This document shows positions 17,876-26,729 of a DNA stretch of 64,000 bases, in pieces. The notes beneath the pieces were generated by a model, which saw only the letters and a program-made list of their open reading frames with translations, had not been told where the DNA came from and made no database searches. The first letter of the stretch is position 1. Every line of letters starts with the position of its first letter. The position numbers were made by a program, and so were the translations under genes. This DNA comes from an uncultured Acidobacteriota bacterium (lineage in GTDB: Bacteria; Acidobacteriota; Terriglobia; Bryobacterales; Bryobacteraceae): the NCBI GenBank assembly GCA_902826685.1, contig CADEFT010000022.1:62001-126000 (forward strand), given 5' to 3'.

Positions 17876-19132
17876 TCACCACGCGTCGCGATTGGCGATC
17901 TTCACGCGGAATAAAGGCTTGGCGCGTTCAGCTTCGTCCATCTCGTAAGTCTCGCCGGTTTTGGCGGCATCCCAGCCGCGCCAAAGCCAGGTGAGCGATT
18001 CGGGCAGATCCATCGCCCCCTGCGCGATGGCGTGACTGCCTTCGCCAAACCGGAAGTGGAAATCGTAGCCTTTCATCTTGAGTGCATTCGCCAGTTGAAT
18101 ATTGTTGAGCGGCCAACTGCCCGCCTGATTCTCAATATCGTCGCTGCCGTCGGAAAGCCACACGCGGATGTTCTTCCTCGCTTCTCGCCGCACGCGATGC
18201 GCGACGATGTAGCCGCCTTCCTGGTTGCGTTCCGGGCGCCACTGGATGGCGGAGTAGCTGCCGATATGCGAAAGCACGCGGCTGAACCTGTCCGGAAAAT
18301 ACCACGCGGCATTCCAGGCGCAGATGGCACCCGACGACGCGCCGGCGATGGCCCGTGAATAGGCGTCGCGACGCAATTTGTAGGTCTGTTCCACCTCCGG
18401 CAGAATCTCTTCTAGCAGGTAGCGGCCGTAGCGTTCGGAAACCGTGTCGTATTGAATGCTGCGCATGCGCGTTCCGGCGGCTTCGCCTCCCTCGCCGGGC
18501 GAGATCAGCACATGCACCATCGGCGGAATCAGCTTCTTATGGACCAGATTGTCCGACACGATCTGCAGCCGGAGCCGCAGCAGGTCGTTGTTGCCCACAA
18601 TCGTTTCGCCGTCCTGCCAGACCATCAGCGGCGCGGGGGAAGCTTCCGCGCCGGGGTTCACATACACCCAATAGTTGGCGGACATGCCTGGATAGATTTT
18701 GCTCGCGTGGGTTCGTTTCGCGGAGAGGCGGCCCCGCGGTGCGCCCGGCAGCGGATAGGAATCGGGGTTGTAGCCGGCCACGTCGTAGGTCCCGATGGGT
18801 TTGCCCTCGGCGAGATACGTATAGGTGTGGGTGGTTCCCAGGCGCAACGCCGCCAGCCGGTACCAGTAGTTCGTTCCCGCGATGCGGGTCATCGCCACCG
18901 GCGGCTGTTTGTCGATGGTTACCGCCGCTTCCTGCGCCGATTCGACGGCGAAGAGGAACTCCTGGCCCCAGACCGCCGCGCCATCGCGTCCGCGCAGGCC
19001 CGGCAATCCACTGCCGATCAGATCCTTCAGCCGCGGCGAGTTGGTGCGCGCGGCCTCGATCAATTCCTGAAGCGGGTGCGTTTCCGCACCGAGCCACGGC
19101 GCGGCCCAAAGCAGGCAAACGAGGCGCAACAT
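17876..19132 (-). CDS. Secreted esterase, enterochelin-esterase/esterase D-like fold
   Basis: A 418-residue alpha/beta hydrolase. I chose the ATG at 19132 because it opens a clean signal peptide (MLRLVCLLWAAPWLGA); an ATG 12 codons upstream would bury it. An N-terminal beta-sandwich (about 55-125, E-set/CBM48-like) precedes the hydrolase domain. The nucleophile elbow AGASSGAI gives Ser266; Asp in LSDGSDD and His in GEGSHAIAQ complete a likely triad. The substrate could be a carbohydrate ester or other small ester. It is the first gene of the long minus-strand run and is divergent from hemL, 47 bases away. Confidence 0.85.
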   Translation of the reverse strand: MLRLVCLLWAAPWLGAETHPLQELIEAARTNSPRLKDLIGSGLPGLRGRDGAAVWGQEFLFAVESAQEAAVTIDKQPPVAMTRIAGTNYWYRLAALRLGTTHTYTYLAEGKPIGTYDVAGYNPDSYPLPGAPRGRLSAKRTHASKIYPGMSANYWVYVNPGAEASPAPLMVWQDGETIVGNNDLLRLRLQIVSDNLVHKKLIPPMVHVLISPGEGGEAAGTRMRSIQYDTVSERYGRYLLEEILPEVEQTYKLRRDAYSRAIAGASSGAICAWNAAWYFPDRFSRVLSHIGSYSAIQWRPERNQEGGYIVAHRVRREARKNIRVWLSDGSDDIENQAGSWPLNNIQLANALKMKGYDFHFRFGEGSHAIAQGAMDLPESLTWLWRGWDAAKTGETYEMDEAERAKPLFRVKIANRDAW

Positions 19133-19179
19133 AGGATTCAGAATATCAGCGCCTAAGCCGCGAGGCATAATAAGAGGCT

Positions 19180-20442
19180 ATGCAATCCGCCCGTTCCGAG
19201 GCCCTTTTTGAGCGTGCCAAGAAATCCATTCCCGGTGGTGTGAATTCTCCGGTCCGCGCCTTCCGCGCCGTTGGCGGTGTGCCGCGATTCATCCGTCGCG
19301 GCGAAGGCGCCCGCCTCATCGACGAGGACGGCAACTCCTATATCGACTACGTGGGTTCCTGGGGACCGCTGCTGCTTGGACATCGCCATCCGGATGTCGT
19401 GGCGGCGCTGCGTGAGGTGCTCGAGTTCGGCACCAGTTTCGGAGCGCCCACCGAACGCGAGATCGAACTGGCCGAGTTACTGCGCGAGGCGGTGCCATCG
19501 ATGGAAATGGTGCGCCTGGTGAATTCCGGCACCGAGGCGACCATGTCCGCCATCCGCGTGGCCCGCGGCTTTACCGGCCGCGATCTTACCGTCAAATTCG
19601 ATGGCTGCTATCACGGCCATGTCGACAGCCTGCTGGTGAAGGCGGGATCGGGCATGGCCACGCTGGCGATATCGGACACGGTGGGCGTACCGCAGGCGAT
19701 CGCCGCCACGACCGTCGTGCTGCCCTTCAATTCGGTGGAAGCGGTGGAGAAAGCGTTCGCCGAACGCGGCCATGAGATCGCTTCGGTCATCATCGAGCCG
19801 GTGGTGGGCAACATGGGCTGCGTGCCGCCCGAGCCTGGCTATCTCGAAGCGTTGCGCGCGATCACCGAGCGGCACGGCGCGCTGCTGATTTTCGACGAAG
19901 TGATGACCGGATTCCGCGTCGCCCACGGCGGCGCGCAGCAGCTCTATGGGATCAAGCCGGATCTTTCGACATTCGGCAAGGTGATCGGTGGCGGGCTGCC
20001 GATCGCCGCCTATGGCGGCCGGGCGGATGTGATGTTGAAGGTGGCACCGGCGGGACCTGTTTATCAGGCAGGCACTCTGTCGGGCAATCCGTTGGCCGTG
20101 AGCGCGGGATTGGCGATGCTGCGCTACCTCAAGGCTCACCCCGAGGTTTACACGTACATTGAAAAACTCGGCGCGATGCTCACGGCGAGGCCACCGGCGG
20201 GCGTCACGGTGAATCGTGTCGGTTCCATGTTCACGTTCTTCTTCACGCCGGAGAAGGTGACCAGTTGGGATACGGCGAAGCTGGCGGATACGGCCCGCTA
20301 CGGGCGGTATTTTCACTGGATGCTTGAGCGTGGAGTGTATCTGGCACCGTCGCAGTTTGAGGCGGGATTTATTTCCGCCGCTCATACCGAGGCGGATATT
20401 CAGGCCACGGTGGAGGCGGCGAACGCGTTCTTCGCGCAGTGA
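19180..20442 (+). CDS. hemL: Glutamate-1-semialdehyde 2,1-aminomutase
   Basis: A 420-residue PLP enzyme that converts glutamate-1-semialdehyde to 5-aminolaevulinate in the C5 route to haem. Family blocks are [45 protein letters not shown] and [14 protein letters not shown]; the PLP lysine is Lys267 in [12 protein letters not shown]. Full length and ATG start with a Shine-Dalgarno-like AAGAGG. The gene would supply tetrapyrrole for the many c-type cytochromes around it. It stands alone on the plus strand, divergent from the esterase and convergent with the DUF5615 gene (7-base gap). Confidence 0.97.
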   Translation: MQSARSEALFERAKKSIPGGVNSPVRAFRAVGGVPRFIRRGEGARLIDEDGNSYIDYVGSWGPLLLGHRHPDVVAALREVLEFGTSFGAPTEREIELAELLREAVPSMEMVRLVNSGTEATMSAIRVARGFTGRDLTVKFDGCYHGHVDSLLVKAGSGMATLAISDTVGVPQAIAATTVVLPFNSVEAVEKAFAERGHEIASVIIEPVVGNMGCVPPEPGYLEALRAITERHGALLIFDEVMTGFRVAHGGAQQLYGIKPDLSTFGKVIGGGLPIAAYGGRADVMLKVAPAGPVYQAGTLSGNPLAVSAGLAMLRYLKAHPEVYTYIEKLGAMLTARPPAGVTVNRVGSMFTFFFTPEKVTSWDTAKLADTARYGRYFHWMLERGVYLAPSQFEAGFISAAHTEADIQATVEAANAFFAQ

Positions 20443-20449
20443 GGAGCGC

Positions 20450-20782
20450 TTATGTGCGGTTCACTCGCGCCAGGTGGTCCGCCATTCCTTGTGCGAGGGC
20501 AGAGTGGATTCGTGTTGCCAACCCTGCGAAATCGGGATCGACGCTGCATACGACAATGCCGGCATGCCGTACAGTGCGCCTCTGATGCAGCCGCACGAAA
20601 TGAAGGCGGTTGTGCGTGACGAGTATGCGTTGCTCGGTCGCGGCAAACTGCAGAACCTCTTCATCCTCGACCGCACGGTTTGCGTTGCCCGCTTCGAGCG
20701 ATGTCAAAACATCGTGGCCCAATTCCCGAAGCGTAATGACCACCTGGAACTCGATATTCTCGTTGGTGTAGAGGCGTGCCAC
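20450..20782 (-). CDS. DUF5615 family PIN-like protein (putative toxin, altered active site)
   Basis: A 110-residue PIN-like protein, the putative ribonuclease partner of a DUF433 antitoxin. Recognisable blocks are LRELGHDVLTSLEAGNAN, DEEVLQFA, ILVTHNRLHF and HAGIVVCSVDPDF. The N-terminal motif normally reads Y-A-D-E-N in this subfamily; here it is YTNEN, so Asp7, a presumed metal ligand, is Asn (codon AAC). The toxin may be inactive or metal-independent. It starts (GTG) 6 bases after the DUF433 stop, as expected of a toxin-antitoxin operon. Confidence 0.85.
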   Translation of the reverse strand: MARLYTNENIEFQVVITLRELGHDVLTSLEAGNANRAVEDEEVLQFAATEQRILVTHNRLHFVRLHQRRTVRHAGIVVCSVDPDFAGLATRIHSALAQGMADHLARVNRT

Positions 20783-20788
20783 TCCGCC

Positions 20789-21118
20789 CTATGCCGATTC
20801 GTTGCTCTGAATCTGAGTTTCGATCTCGCTCATGTGGGCTCGCGTGTAGGCCCAAGCATTCTCCAAATCTTCCGCGCGGAGAGTGGGGTAGTTATTGAGC
20901 AAAAGCCGATCCGTTGCGCCCAAGCGCCGTGCCTGTTCCAGCACCCACACTGGGATTCTAGTACGCACGATACATGGCTCGCCTCCAGCCACGCCTTCGC
21001 GCGACTCAATCCCCGGGAAGCTGCCGCTCAGCTCCGCGACCGCCCATTTGAGCAGTTGCGCTTTTTCTCCCTCGGGCAATGCGTTCAGCAGTGCTTCGAA
21101 ATCCCGTAGGCTGGCCAC
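20789..21118 (-). CDS. DUF433 domain-containing protein (putative antitoxin)
   Basis: A 109-residue protein with an N-terminal helical region (MASLRDFEALLNALPEGEK) and a C-terminal DUF433 winged-helix-like domain: GVAGGEPCIVRTRIPVWVL, then LGATDRLLLNNYPTLRAEDL and AWAYTRAHMSEIE. DUF433 proteins pair with DUF5615 PIN-like proteins, and that partner follows 6 bases downstream. It is likely DNA-binding and could autoregulate the pair. The N-terminal extension ahead of the DUF433 core is somewhat longer than in minimal members. Confidence 0.88.
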   Translation of the reverse strand: MASLRDFEALLNALPEGEKAQLLKWAVAELSGSFPGIESREGVAGGEPCIVRTRIPVWVLEQARRLGATDRLLLNNYPTLRAEDLENAWAYTRAHMSEIETQIQSNESA

Positions 21119-21145
21119 AACGCCATTATCCCAAGTCCGTCGAAC

Positions 21146-21646
21146 CTAAATGCGATCCACCAACGCGCGCCACAATCTCCGCCCGGCGAAGTAGCAAAGT
21201 CCAAAGAAGAACGTCAGGCTTGAGGCGATCACCACCAGCCGGCGCTCCCAGGAAAGTGTTCGCACCTGCACAGGGGGCAGGTCGTAGAGAATGGTTCCTT
21301 TGAACTTCACCGCCGCGCTCTTCTTCGTCTCCAGGCGGTTGTCGAGAATCACGCTGTAGTCGCCCGGTTCGGCCAGATGCACTTTGAGGCGGCCCGTTTC
21401 GCCGAAATCGGTGGCGGCGTATAGATGAAATTCGCGCTGTGACTCGAACTTCCGTTCGTCGCTGTTGGCGATCAACAGCAGCCGCACGCCCGCGCCGCCC
21501 GATTTCATCTCGTACACGATATCGACGATGCCCGGCTTACGCAGCGTCAACCGGCGCGACTGCCACTCCACCGGGCGCAATTGAGCGATGTGCTCCACGA
21601 TGTCGGCCTGATTGGCGATCGCCAGCAACAGTGCGAGCGCCATCAT
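21146..21646 (-). CDS. Membrane-anchored beta-rich protein, function unknown
   Basis: A 166-residue protein with an N-terminal signal (MMALALLLAIANQA), a beta-rich central domain (about 25-125), one transmembrane helix (about 139-155, VVIASSLTFFFGLCYF) and a short basic tail. The central strands, ending in GDYSVILDNRLETKKSA, resemble the GOLD-like sandwich of eukaryotic p24 proteins; this is a weak fold guess. Its ATG overlaps the stop of the upstream amidohydrolase by 4 bases (ATGA), so the two are translationally coupled. No enzyme motif is seen. Confidence 0.65.
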   Translation of the reverse strand: MMALALLLAIANQADIVEHIAQLRPVEWQSRRLTLRKPGIVDIVYEMKSGGAGVRLLLIANSDERKFESQREFHLYAATDFGETGRLKVHLAEPGDYSVILDNRLETKKSAAVKFKGTILYDLPPVQVRTLSWERRLVVIASSLTFFFGLCYFAGRRLWRALVDRI

Positions 21647-23235
21647 GGGTAGACCGTCTTTCCTCCGAGCACGGTCCGGATCACCTTCACCTTCGGGATC
21701 TCCGCCGCCGGTATCCGCATGATATCGGCGGAAAGCACCACGAAGTCCGCCAGCTTGCCCGCTTCAAGCGAACCTTTTTCGTTCTCTTCAAAGGCCGCGT
21801 AGGCGCCTTCCATTGTCCAACTGCGCAGCGCTTGCTCGCGCGACATGGACTCTCCGGTTCTCCAGCCGCCGCGCGTCACGGCCGCATGAAATCCGGGAAG
21901 CGGGTTGGCCTCCTCCACCGGGAAGTCGGATCCGTTGGCGATGCGCACGCCGGCCTTCAGAAACCGCTGCCACGCGTAGGCTCCTTCCAGCCGTGCCGCG
22001 CCCACGCGATCTCCGGCCCAGCGGCTGTCGCTGGTGGCGTGGGTAGCCTGCATCGAAGCGACAATCGAATACTTCGCAAACAGCGGAATGTCCGCCACAT
22101 CCACGATCTGTGCATGCTCGATACGAAACCGGCGGTCGTTGGCGCCGCCGAGCGCCGCCGCGTAGGCATCCAGCACTTCACGATTAGCGCGGTCTCCGAT
22201 GGCGTGCGTATTCACCTGCAGTCCCGCGGCCACCGCCTGCCTGGCGACGCGCTCGATTTCGGCGCGATTCAAAATCAAGAGGCCGGTATTGGCGGGATCG
22301 TCGGAATAGGGCCGCTTCATCGCCGCGCCGCGCGAGCCGAGCGCGCCGTCGGCCATCAGCTTGATGCTGCGTACCGTAAGGTGCTCGCCGGTTTCCGGCC
22401 CCTTGCCGAGATATTCACGCCACAGCGGGCCATCGCCGCCGATCATGGCGTAGACGCGCACGGGAAGATCTCCGGATGCGATCCGCTTCCGATAGGCCGC
22501 CAACTGCTGCGCGGTGACGCCCGCGTCGTGGACGGAAGTGATCCCCAACCGTGCGCACTCCACCGCCGCGCGGAGGATACGGCGCTCGACAGCCGCATCG
22601 CCGGGGACCGGAATGTGGCGGCTCACCAGACCCATGGCGCGATCGACGAGAATGCCGGTGGGGCGTCCCTCGCCATCGCGAAGAATTCTGCCGCCGGCCG
22701 GATCGGCGGTGGCCGCGTTGATATCGGCCAACTCCAACGCCTTTCGATTCACCCACGCGGCATGGCCATCCACCCGCGCCAGATACACAGGATGATCGGG
22801 CGCTGCTTTTGTCAGATCGCCGGCGGTGGGAAACCGGCCGCCAGGCCAACGCGTCTGATCCCAGGCGCGTCCGCGGATCCACTCGGTTTTAGGACGCCGC
22901 GCCGCTTCCGCCGCCACGATCCGTTGCACGTCGGCGACCGAGGCCGCCGCGCGGAAATCCAGATTCTCGAGGCTTTCGCCCAGGCCCGCCATATGCCCGT
23001 GCGAGTCGATAAATCCCGGCAGCACGGTGGCGCCCGCCAGGTCGACGATCCGTGTCGATGGGCCGGTGTGAGCCTTCAGATCCTCGCCCACAGCCAGAAT
23101 CCGGTTCCCTTTGATGGCGATCGCCGAGGCCACCGGCCGCGCCGCGTCCATCGTATAAATGCGGCCCTTTACAGCGATCCAATCGGCAATGCCGGCCCCC
23201 GCCGCCCCCGTGAGCAGGGCTAGAATAAGGAGCAT
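21643..23235 (-). CDS. Amidohydrolase family protein, YtcJ-like
   Basis: A 530-residue metal-dependent hydrolase of the amidohydrolase_3 (YtcJ) group. The N-terminal MLLILALLTGAAGAGIA is a signal peptide, so it acts in the periplasm. Family blocks are GFIDSHGHMAGLGESL (metal-binding HxH), VNTHAIGDRANREVL, RIEHAQIVDVADIPLFAKY and ANGSDFPVEEANPLPGFHAAV, with the usual composite beta-sandwich at both ends. The substrate is probably an N-acyl or amide compound. Its start codon overlaps by 2 bases the divergent ATG of the MauE-thioredoxin gene. The membrane protein at 21146 is coupled downstream. Confidence 0.93.
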   Translation of the reverse strand: MLLILALLTGAAGAGIADWIAVKGRIYTMDAARPVASAIAIKGNRILAVGEDLKAHTGPSTRIVDLAGATVLPGFIDSHGHMAGLGESLENLDFRAAASVADVQRIVAAEAARRPKTEWIRGRAWDQTRWPGGRFPTAGDLTKAAPDHPVYLARVDGHAAWVNRKALELADINAATADPAGGRILRDGEGRPTGILVDRAMGLVSRHIPVPGDAAVERRILRAAVECARLGITSVHDAGVTAQQLAAYRKRIASGDLPVRVYAMIGGDGPLWREYLGKGPETGEHLTVRSIKLMADGALGSRGAAMKRPYSDDPANTGLLILNRAEIERVARQAVAAGLQVNTHAIGDRANREVLDAYAAALGGANDRRFRIEHAQIVDVADIPLFAKYSIVASMQATHATSDSRWAGDRVGAARLEGAYAWQRFLKAGVRIANGSDFPVEEANPLPGFHAAVTRGGWRTGESMSREQALRSWTMEGAYAAFEENEKGSLEAGKLADFVVLSADIMRIPAAEIPKVKVIRTVLGGKTVYP

Positions 23236-24154
23236 GGATGACAGTATTGCACAGCCTCATCTGGGCTCCGGCGTGGATTTGCCCGCCTGGAAAAGCGTGG
23301 TTGTGATCGTCTCCGCCTGCTTTCTGGGCCTGTTGTTTATCGTTTCGGGCGGGTGGAAACTGGCCGATCCTTATATGTGGTCGGTGTTCCTGCATCAGTT
23401 CAAAGTTCCGTCCGAACTGGTGATGCCGGGGACGATCGCGCTCGGCATCAGCGAGATGCTGGCGGGCGCGCTGCTGTTCGTGCCGCGGTTCCGCCGCTGG
23501 GGCGCGATTCTCACTACCGGCTTGTTGCTGGTCTTCATGGTCTACATCGGCATCCACTACGACGAGCTGCGCGGCAAGGAATGCAGTTGCTTCCCCATGG
23601 TGAAGCGCACCGTCGGGCCGGCTTTTTTTATCGTGGATGGCCTTTGGGTGATGATGGCGGTGGCCGTGGCCGCGTGGAGCCGTGTCTCCTCCGGGCTGAA
23701 AACGGCCGCTATGATTTTGGGTGCGATCGGCGTCTTCGCCGGCGTCTCCTATGGCGTCGCCTCCATGCAGCAGACGGGCACGAAAGCGCCCGATTCCATT
23801 ACGGTGGAAGGGCAGCCGTATGCGCTTGGCTCGGGCCGGCACCTGATCTATTTCTACGATCCCGAGTGCATGCACTGCGATGAAGCGGCGCGCCGCATGG
23901 CCACGTGGAAATTCCGCGACGTCAAGGTGGTGGGCGTTCCCACTCGCATGCCGCAGTTCGGCGCAGACTTCATGAAGTCCACCAAATTGAACGCGCCAAA
24001 CTCCCCGGACGCGCAGCCGCTGAAAGCGCTGTTCCCCTTCGTCGATCCGCCGTTCGGCGTCGCTATCGAACATGGCCGCCAGAAGGCCGCGATGCCGATC
24101 TTCGACAAGGAACAGCCGGAAAAGCAGCTTCGCGCTCTGGGCTGGCTGGAATAG
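23234..24154 (+). CDS. MauE/DoxX-like membrane protein fused to a thioredoxin-like domain
   Basis: A 306-residue protein. I chose the ATG at 23234 because it has the Shine-Dalgarno-like AATAAGGAGC and an acidic soluble N-terminus; an ATG 25 codons upstream lies deeper in the divergent gene. Four MauE-like membrane segments lie between about 20 and 148, with a conserved C117-S-C119 pair after the third. A further TM (about 155-175) precedes a thioredoxin-like domain with FYDPECMHCDEAA (C212-x2-C215). MauE proteins relay disulphide electrons; here the periplasmic thioredoxin is attached to the membrane part. A role in oxidative folding or cytochrome c thiol handling is inferred. Confidence 0.82.
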   Translation: MDDSIAQPHLGSGVDLPAWKSVVVIVSACFLGLLFIVSGGWKLADPYMWSVFLHQFKVPSELVMPGTIALGISEMLAGALLFVPRFRRWGAILTTGLLLVFMVYIGIHYDELRGKECSCFPMVKRTVGPAFFIVDGLWVMMAVAVAAWSRVSSGLKTAAMILGAIGVFAGVSYGVASMQQTGTKAPDSITVEGQPYALGSGRHLIYFYDPECMHCDEAARRMATWKFRDVKVVGVPTRMPQFGADFMKSTKLNAPNSPDAQPLKALFPFVDPPFGVAIEHGRQKAAMPIFDKEQPEKQLRALGWLE

Positions 24155-24203
24155 GCGGTTAGGGCCGCGACGTCCACGGCCGCGAGAAAGACAGCGCTGG
24201 CGG

Positions 24204-26729
24204 TCAGGGCCGCGCGGCGCTTATGATCGCCAGCGCCTGCGCCACGTCCCGATCTTCCGGGCGCAAGCCGCGGGCGATCTCCAGTTCCTTCCGTCCGTTC
24301 ACCACATCGCCCGAGCGGCAATAGATCAGGCCGAGATTCTTGTGAAGATCGGGCCTGGCGCGGCAGGCGCCGCAAATTCCGATGGCCTCTTTGAGTTGTT
24401 CGATCGCGCGCGGCCAGTCGCGTGCGGCCGAGGCGTTCAACGCGAAGTTGCCCAACGTTTCGGCCCGATCGGTGATCTGGCGCTCCTTCTGAATGGCAGC
24501 GAAGCGTTGGCGATAGACGGCGGCGGCGGAGGAGTCGGTGGGTTGAAGCGCGCGCGCCAGGTTGTAGAGCGCCTCGGTGTGCGTGGGCGCGGCGGCCACG
24601 GTTTGCTTCCACCGCTCAACGGCCGCCGCGATGTCGCCCTTCTGCTGCAGCGCCGAACCAAGCAGGAAAAGCGCCTCCGCGTTGTTGGGGTCGCGAGCCA
24701 GCAGCTTCTCGAGAGTCGAGGCCGCCTCCGCCGGATGGCCATCGAGCTTCTCATTGAGCGCCAGCAGATAGAGAGCTTCCGAATGGTTCGGGTCGAGCCT
24801 CACGGCGGCCTGCAGTTCACGGCGCGCCGCCGCATGGTCGCGAAGATCGAAACTGACGCGGCCGAGATTGTAGCGGGTGACGGCGGACTCCGGCGCCAGT
24901 CGCGCCGCTTCGGTGAACGAAGCGCGAGCGCCCGGCAGATCGAACTGATCGGCGAGGGCGATGCCAAGGTTCAAATGCGCATCGGGAGACTTCGGCGTCA
25001 CGGCGGTCACGGCGCGGAAGCGCTCCACCGCCTCCGGCCAGCGATTCAAACGCGCGAGCACCATGCCCATGGCCGTCAACGCGCGCGGGTCCGATGGCGT
25101 GAGCTTCACGGCCGATTCGATTTCCGGCAGCGCCTGCGCGAACTCACCCCGTCCGGCCAGCATCACGCCGAGATTCAGTCGCGCTTGCGCATAACCGGGG
25201 TTCAACTCCACCGCCTGGCGGAACAGCTTCTCGGCTTCGGCCGCGCGCCCGCGCTGTCCAAGCACGACGCCCAGGTTGCTGGCCGCCTCGGCATAGCCCG
25301 CGTCGGCGTCGAGGGCGGCGCGCAACTGGCGTTCGGCCGGTTCCAACTGGCCGGCCGAGAGATAGACAAGGCCCAACTGATTGCGCGCGGCGGCGAACTT
25401 CGGATCGAGTTCGATGGCGCGTTCCAGGCTTTGGCGTTCCGCCTGCCGGTCGTTCAACCGCGCGTAGGCTAAGGCCAGATTGTAGTGCGTCTTGGCATTG
25501 CCCGCGTCGAGCGTGAGCGCCTTCCGATAAAGCTCCACCGCTTTCCGCGCATCGCCGGATTCGAGTTGTTCATTGCCGAGCGCGGCGGTGGTGCCCGCGA
25601 TCAGCGCATTGGCGCTCGCCTGTTTGCCGCGCTGCATGGCTTCCATCTCGGCTTTGGCGTTGTCTTCCTCGCCGAGCGCGCGCAGCACCTGCGCCAGTTG
25701 GAAGCGCGCTTCGGTGGCATTGGGATCGAGATCGCGCGCCGCTTCCAGATGCCGGCGCGCTTCGGCGGGCTTCCGGTTGCGCCAGAGAACGAAACCCAAT
25801 TGATATTGCGCGTCCTGGTGGTTGGGCGCCAAAGCGGCGGCCTGGCGCAGCGGCGCCTCGGCTTCGTTGTAACGGTTCAACCCGCGCAACGCGACACCGG
25901 TGAGGTATTGCCATTCGAATCCGCCATTGGCCTTGATCTGTCCCAGGTGGGTCAATGCTTCCTCAAAACGGCGATTGGCGGAAAGGGCACGTGCCAGCGC
26001 GAGGCGCGTATTCTCATTGCCCGGTTCAAGCCGCAGCGCCTCGCTGTAGGAGGCGATGGCCTGTTCGTAACGCTCCTGCTGCGCATGAACCGTCCCCAGG
26101 TTGAAGTGGGCGGCCGCCATGCCGGGAGCGATCTTCACCGCCTGTTCCAGAGCCCCGACGGCTTCCGCCGGCTGGCCGCTTTCGGTGTAGGCGACGCCCA
26201 TCGCCAGGTAGTGCCCGATCTCGCGCGGCTCCACTTCGAGGGCGCGTTTCAGGTATCCGATGGCGGGGTTGAATTTCCGGCCCAGGATCAGGGCACGTGC
26301 CATGCCACGCAGAGCCATGGGGTTGCGCGGCTCGCGCGCCAGAGCCGACTGGTAATGCCGCGCGGCATCGTCCAGGCGGTCCGTTTCCACCAGCGCGTTG
26401 CCCAGCGCCGTTAATGCCGGCACCGAGCCGGGCCTCAGCTTCACGGCCTGTTGCAATGAGCCGATCGCCTGTGCGGCCTCGCCCTTCTGCATCAGTGCGA
26501 GACCCAGGTTGTAATGCGATTCCACGGCCGCGGGCGCGAGCGCGACCGCCTGGCGGAACGCCGCGATGGCGCAATCCAACTGGCCACGCTCCACAAAAAA
26601 CCCACCGAGCGCCCCGTAGGCCACCGCGGTGGGTTCGTTTCGCAACTTCTGGTTCAGGGCCGCCGGACCCACGCAACCGGTTTGCGCCTGCGCGGATCGG
26701 GCGGCCAGCAGAATCAGAAACCAGATCAT
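24204..26729 (-). CDS. Secreted TPR-array protein coupled to a TonB-dependent receptor
   Basis: An 841-residue protein. The ATG at 26729 opens a signal peptide (MIWFLILLAARSAQA), so I start there rather than at an in-frame codon 73 residues upstream. The rest is nearly all tetratricopeptide repeats, about 20 units of 34 residues with the A-x-x-x-Y/L-x-x-A-L-x-L-x-P pattern, and no catalytic domain. Its ATG shares one base with the stop of the TonB-dependent receptor gene (TGATG). A periplasmic scaffold serving that receptor is inferred. It is convergent with the MauE-thioredoxin gene. Confidence 0.88.
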   Translation of the reverse strand: MIWFLILLAARSAQAQTGCVGPAALNQKLRNEPTAVAYGALGGFFVERGQLDCAIAAFRQAVALAPAAVESHYNLGLALMQKGEAAQAIGSLQQAVKLRPGSVPALTALGNALVETDRLDDAARHYQSALAREPRNPMALRGMARALILGRKFNPAIGYLKRALEVEPREIGHYLAMGVAYTESGQPAEAVGALEQAVKIAPGMAAAHFNLGTVHAQQERYEQAIASYSEALRLEPGNENTRLALARALSANRRFEEALTHLGQIKANGGFEWQYLTGVALRGLNRYNEAEAPLRQAAALAPNHQDAQYQLGFVLWRNRKPAEARRHLEAARDLDPNATEARFQLAQVLRALGEEDNAKAEMEAMQRGKQASANALIAGTTAALGNEQLESGDARKAVELYRKALTLDAGNAKTHYNLALAYARLNDRQAERQSLERAIELDPKFAAARNQLGLVYLSAGQLEPAERQLRAALDADAGYAEAASNLGVVLGQRGRAAEAEKLFRQAVELNPGYAQARLNLGVMLAGRGEFAQALPEIESAVKLTPSDPRALTAMGMVLARLNRWPEAVERFRAVTAVTPKSPDAHLNLGIALADQFDLPGARASFTEAARLAPESAVTRYNLGRVSFDLRDHAAARRELQAAVRLDPNHSEALYLLALNEKLDGHPAEAASTLEKLLARDPNNAEALFLLGSALQQKGDIAAAVERWKQTVAAAPTHTEALYNLARALQPTDSSAAAVYRQRFAAIQKERQITDRAETLGNFALNASAARDWPRAIEQLKEAIGICGACRARPDLHKNLGLIYCRSGDVVNGRKELEIARGLRPEDRDVAQALAIISAARP

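Noticed and set aside
24155-24203. GGTTAGGGCCGCG / GGTCAGGGCCGCG near-repeat in the convergent gap
   Set aside because: Short, imperfect and GC-rich; it forms no stable hairpin that I can draw and may be chance.
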